Below, one piece after another: positions 21,510 through 23,635 of a stretch of DNA of 23,635 nucleotides. Source of the stretch: JAWWBN01 sp033720955 (lineage in GTDB: Bacteria > Acidobacteriota > Thermoanaerobaculia > Multivoradales > JAHEKO01); the NCBI GenBank assembly GCA_033720955.1, contig JAWWBN010000035.1, positions 1-23,635 of the forward strand, written 5' to 3'. A model generated the notes under the pieces. The model was given only the letters and a program-made list of their open reading frames with translations, did not search any database and was not told the DNA's origin. The position numbers and the translations under genes were made by a program. How positions within the stretch are numbered: position 1 is the stretch's first letter; each line of letters begins with the position of its first letter.

Positions 21510-22037
21510 ATGCGCACCTGCCCTCCCGCGCCGGTCGAACGCGGCTTCTCGCTCCTCGAGGCGCTCGTGGCGAGCGCCCTGCTCCTGATGATCGTCGTCG
21601 GGGTCCTCCCCCTCTTCACCCGCGCGACGATCGACAACCTGACGGGCTTCGAAGCCAGCCAGATCGCCAACCTCGCGCGCTCGCAGATGGAGCGCTGCCT
21701 CGAGCACGACTTCGACCACCCCGAGATGTCGATCCCCACCGGCCGGAGCCGGCGTGAGACCGTCGAGCACTACTCGGCCGCCGCGCGGAGGTGGAAGACC
21801 GGGAGCACGGCGGCCGGAGGGGACCGCGCGGTCTGGGTGCGCACCACCACCGTGCGCCAGTACCACGTGAGCGCGCTCTCCGACGGCGAGCTGGAGGAGA
21901 GCGAGGCGCTGCCCGGCGGCGCGCCCGCCGAGCACGTCCATCTCAAGGAGATCACGGTCCGCCTCGACAACCGCGCCGGCGGGAGCGTCGCCCGCCCCAC
22001 GCAGACGATCACCCTCCGGCTCTTCAAGTCACAGTAG
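21510..22037 (+). CDS. Type IV minor pilin, PilV-like
   Basis: A 175-residue pseudopilin/minor pilin. The prepilin peptidase site is ERG|FSLLEALV: cleavage after G12, methylated F13, and conserved Glu at mature position +5 (E17), followed by a hydrophobic helix (ASALLLMIVVGVLPLF). The rest is a polar globular domain with VWVRTTTVRQYHV and ITVRLDN strands, as in PilV/GspI-type subunits. ATG 21510 is the only usable start, with GGGGAG close upstream. It is the first of three pilin-like genes. Minor pilins initiate and cap pilus assembly at the inner membrane. Assignment to PilV rather than GspI is by order and sequence style. Confidence 0.85.
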   Translation: MRTCPPAPVERGFSLLEALVASALLLMIVVGVLPLFTRATIDNLTGFEASQIANLARSQMERCLEHDFDHPEMSIPTGRSRRETVEHYSAAARRWKTGSTAAGGDRAVWVRTTTVRQYHVSALSDGELEESEALPGGAPAEHVHLKEITVRLDNRAGGSVARPTQTITLRLFKSQ

Positions 22038-22045
22038 GCGGCAGC

Positions 22046-23323
22046 GTGGCTCTCCTCTCCGCCCGCCCGCGCACCGCCGCCGGCTTCACCCTGGCCGAGC
22101 TCCTCGTCTCCCTGCTGGTCACCACCCTGGTGCTGGGCAGCGTGATCTTCCTCTTCCAGGTGCACGGCTCGCTGGTCCGCACCCAGACCCAGGTGGCCGA
22201 GATGCAGCAGTCTCTGCGGGTGGCCGCGTTCGACCTGGTGCGCTACGCGCGCATGACCGGACGCGGCGGTCTGCCGGTCGGCCTGGCCCCGCGGGGCACC
22301 GCCTTCGGGGGCCGTCTCCTCCCCAACGGAGTGGCGCTCGAGGTCGCGACCAACGTGCCGGAGAGCACCCGGGTGGGCGGCGCGGCGGGTCCGCCCGTGG
22401 TGGCGGGAAGCGATCTCCTGACCCTGCGGGGGGTGTTCGAGTCGCCCATCTACCAGGTGGACCCGGCGGCCGTCCGGCTCGGCCCCGGCGGCGGCACCGC
22501 CGTCGTCCACCTCCTGGGTCCCGCCGGCCTGGAGCAGGACCTCGAGCCGCTGAAGCAGGCCGTCCAGAGGGCTGCCACCGACCCCGAGGCGCTCCTGCTG
22601 GTCAGCCCCCTGGCCGCCGGGGTCTACGCCGTGGGCGAGCTCACCGGCGGCGGATGGGTCGCCGCCGCGGACGGCCGGGTGGTGCGGGCGACCCTCGAGC
22701 TCCGCTTCACCGGCGGCAGCCGCACCGGGGCCTACCGCAACCTGATGGAGGGGGCCAGCGGGCCCGCCGCGCTGCGCTCCGCCGCCTTCCTCGGCATCCT
22801 GGAGGAGCACCGCTACTACCTGCGGGCCGACCGGGCGATCCCTGGCGACGACACCAGCGAGCTGCTGCCACGGCTGAGCCGGGCCCGCTTCTACCCCGGC
22901 ACCGACGTCGCTCACCCCTCCACTCCCTCGCTCCGGGAGGACGTCGCCGACCAGGTCTGGGACTTCCAGGTGGCGATCGGAGTGGACTCCGACGACGACG
23001 GCGTCGTCGCGGAAGGGGTGGGCTCCGGCCGCGCCGACGACGAGTGGCTCTTCAACCACCCGGGCGACGTCCTCGACGACGCCTCCTCTCCCGCCTCCTG
23101 GGTGTGGAACGGTACGGCCGACTCCCGCCGTCCCCTGCTCTACCTGCGGATCAGCACCCTGGTGCGCTCCGACCGCCGGCACCTCGAGCACCTGTCGGAA
23201 GCCATCGCGGCGATCGAGGACCGGATCTACGGCGAGGACGCGGTCCCCGGCGAAGCCGACCGGGCGAAGCGCGGCTACCGGCGGCGGCTCCTGACGATGA
23301 CCGTGGAGCTGAGAAACCTCTGA
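22046..23323 (+). CDS. Type IV minor pilin, PilW-like
   Basis: A 425-residue protein starting at GTG 22046, 8 bases after the PilV-like stop. The type III signal is AAG|FTLAELLVSLLVTTLVLG: cleavage after G13, F14 and Glu at +5 (E18), then a membrane helix. The large periplasmic domain contains LRVAAFDLVRYARMTGRGG, common in PilW/GspJ-like proteins that carry an early amphipathic helix, and later DQVWDFQVAIGVD. Acidic stretches such as DSDDDG (near 23000) could bind calcium, though this is only a resemblance. It overlaps the next gene by one base (TGATG). Confidence 0.85.
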   Translation: MALLSARPRTAAGFTLAELLVSLLVTTLVLGSVIFLFQVHGSLVRTQTQVAEMQQSLRVAAFDLVRYARMTGRGGLPVGLAPRGTAFGGRLLPNGVALEVATNVPESTRVGGAAGPPVVAGSDLLTLRGVFESPIYQVDPAAVRLGPGGGTAVVHLLGPAGLEQDLEPLKQAVQRAATDPEALLLVSPLAAGVYAVGELTGGGWVAAADGRVVRATLELRFTGGSRTGAYRNLMEGASGPAALRSAAFLGILEEHRYYLRADRAIPGDDTSELLPRLSRARFYPGTDVAHPSTPSLREDVADQVWDFQVAIGVDSDDDGVVAEGVGSGRADDEWLFNHPGDVLDDASSPASWVWNGTADSRRPLLYLRISTLVRSDRRHLEHLSEAIAAIEDRIYGEDAVPGEADRAKRGYRRRLLTMTVELRNL

Positions 23324-23635
23324 TGCGACCCCCGCCCCGGGCCCTCGGCCTCCCTCGTAGCCGTCCGCGGGGCAGCGCCTACGTGCTGACCCTCATGGCC
23401 ATGGTGGTCCTGGCCGTGGCCGGGCTCTCCCTGGCGGTGGTGACTCGGATGGAGCGGCAGCTCGGCGTCAACGAGCGCACACTGCAGGAGATCTTCTACG
23501 CCTCCGAGTCGGGCCTCGCCCTGGCCACCGTCCGCACCCTGGCTCTCCGCGACCGCGCGGCCTTCGAGCTGACTCTCCCCCGCCGCTCCGTCGGCGCCAC
23601 CCACGTGGCCGACCGCCTCCGGGTCTCGGCCTCCC
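23323..23635 (+). CDS. PilX-like minor pilin assembly protein (5' part)
   Basis: The reading frame opens at ATG 23323 in TGATG overlap with the PilW-like gene and runs to the window edge without a stop (104 codons visible). The N-terminus is Pro/Arg-rich, followed by RGSAYVLTLMAMVVLAVAGL, a single hydrophobic helix, and then FYASESGLALATV. This is the PilX_N pattern: a G-S/A start with no classical Glu +5 and an AxEAGL-like segment. It fits the pilV-pilW-pilX order of minor-pilin operons. The C-terminal part is missing, so length and downstream partners (PilY1, PilE) cannot be judged. Confidence 0.8.
   Translation, partial: MRPPPRALGLPRSRPRGSAYVLTLMAMVVLAVAGLSLAVVTRMERQLGVNERTLQEIFYASESGLALATVRTLALRDRAAFELTLPRRSVGATHVADRLRVSAS

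Overview
The window is dense, very GC-rich bacterial chromosome (roughly 70% by eye, no TAA stop codons). No gene-free stretch reaches 300 bases, and I see no tRNA, rRNA, CRISPR array, insertion sequence or prophage. The gene set points to a high-GC diderm outside the Gammaproteobacteria: an ftsH-folP-cdaA-cdaR-glmM-pdxJ run, the PdxJ route to vitamin B6, type IV minor pilins, sigma-54 signals and an alpha-type glutamine synthetase. Desulfobacterota, Myxococcota or Acidobacteriota relatives are plausible. This placement is inferred from gene content and order only.

Layout. (1) 2-5773, plus strand: 3' end of ftsH, then folP, cdaA (c-di-AMP synthase), cdaR (YbbR), glmM and pdxJ. The last four junctions are 4-base NTGA stop/start overlaps. 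(2) 5810-7423, minus: an NtrC-type sigma-54 activator followed 3 bases later by a 72-codon unknown protein. (3) 7483-9696, plus: recD2 helicase. (4) 14673-9693, minus: glnA, uppP, an ECF sigma factor, a membrane protein that may be its anti-sigma factor, and an exported bactofilin-like membrane protein. (5) 14913-17536, plus: a 111-codon membrane protein, a TVP38/DedA-like protein and a mercuric-reductase-like flavoprotein. (6) 18967-17533, minus: a PlsC-type O-acyltransferase overlapping a GNAT/FeeM-like N-acyltransferase, divergent from a flavin monooxygenase-like gene (19086-20204, plus). (7) 20249-21379, plus: ribD. (8) 21510-23635, plus: pilV-, pilW- and pilX-like minor pilin genes, the last cut by the window end.

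How they fit. Region 1 joins membrane proteolysis, folate, c-di-AMP and the first amino-sugar step of peptidoglycan synthesis; UppP recycles the lipid carrier for the same wall. The sigma / membrane protein / bactofilin-like trio looks like an envelope-sensing unit. The paired acyltransferases resemble the O-/N-acyltransferase logic of amino-acid-containing lipids. The minor-pilin operon has a near-consensus sigma-54 promoter and a perfect palindrome about 100 bp upstream of it, and the window also encodes a sigma-54 activator.

Most interesting unexplained signals: the pilin promoter layout; -10 elements placed for leaderless transcription of the two regulator genes; three GCAAA-type decamers near helical phase upstream of glnA; the acyltransferase pair with a Glu in place of the usual PlsC catalytic Asp; and the sigma / zinc-less anti-sigma candidate / bactofilin-like module.
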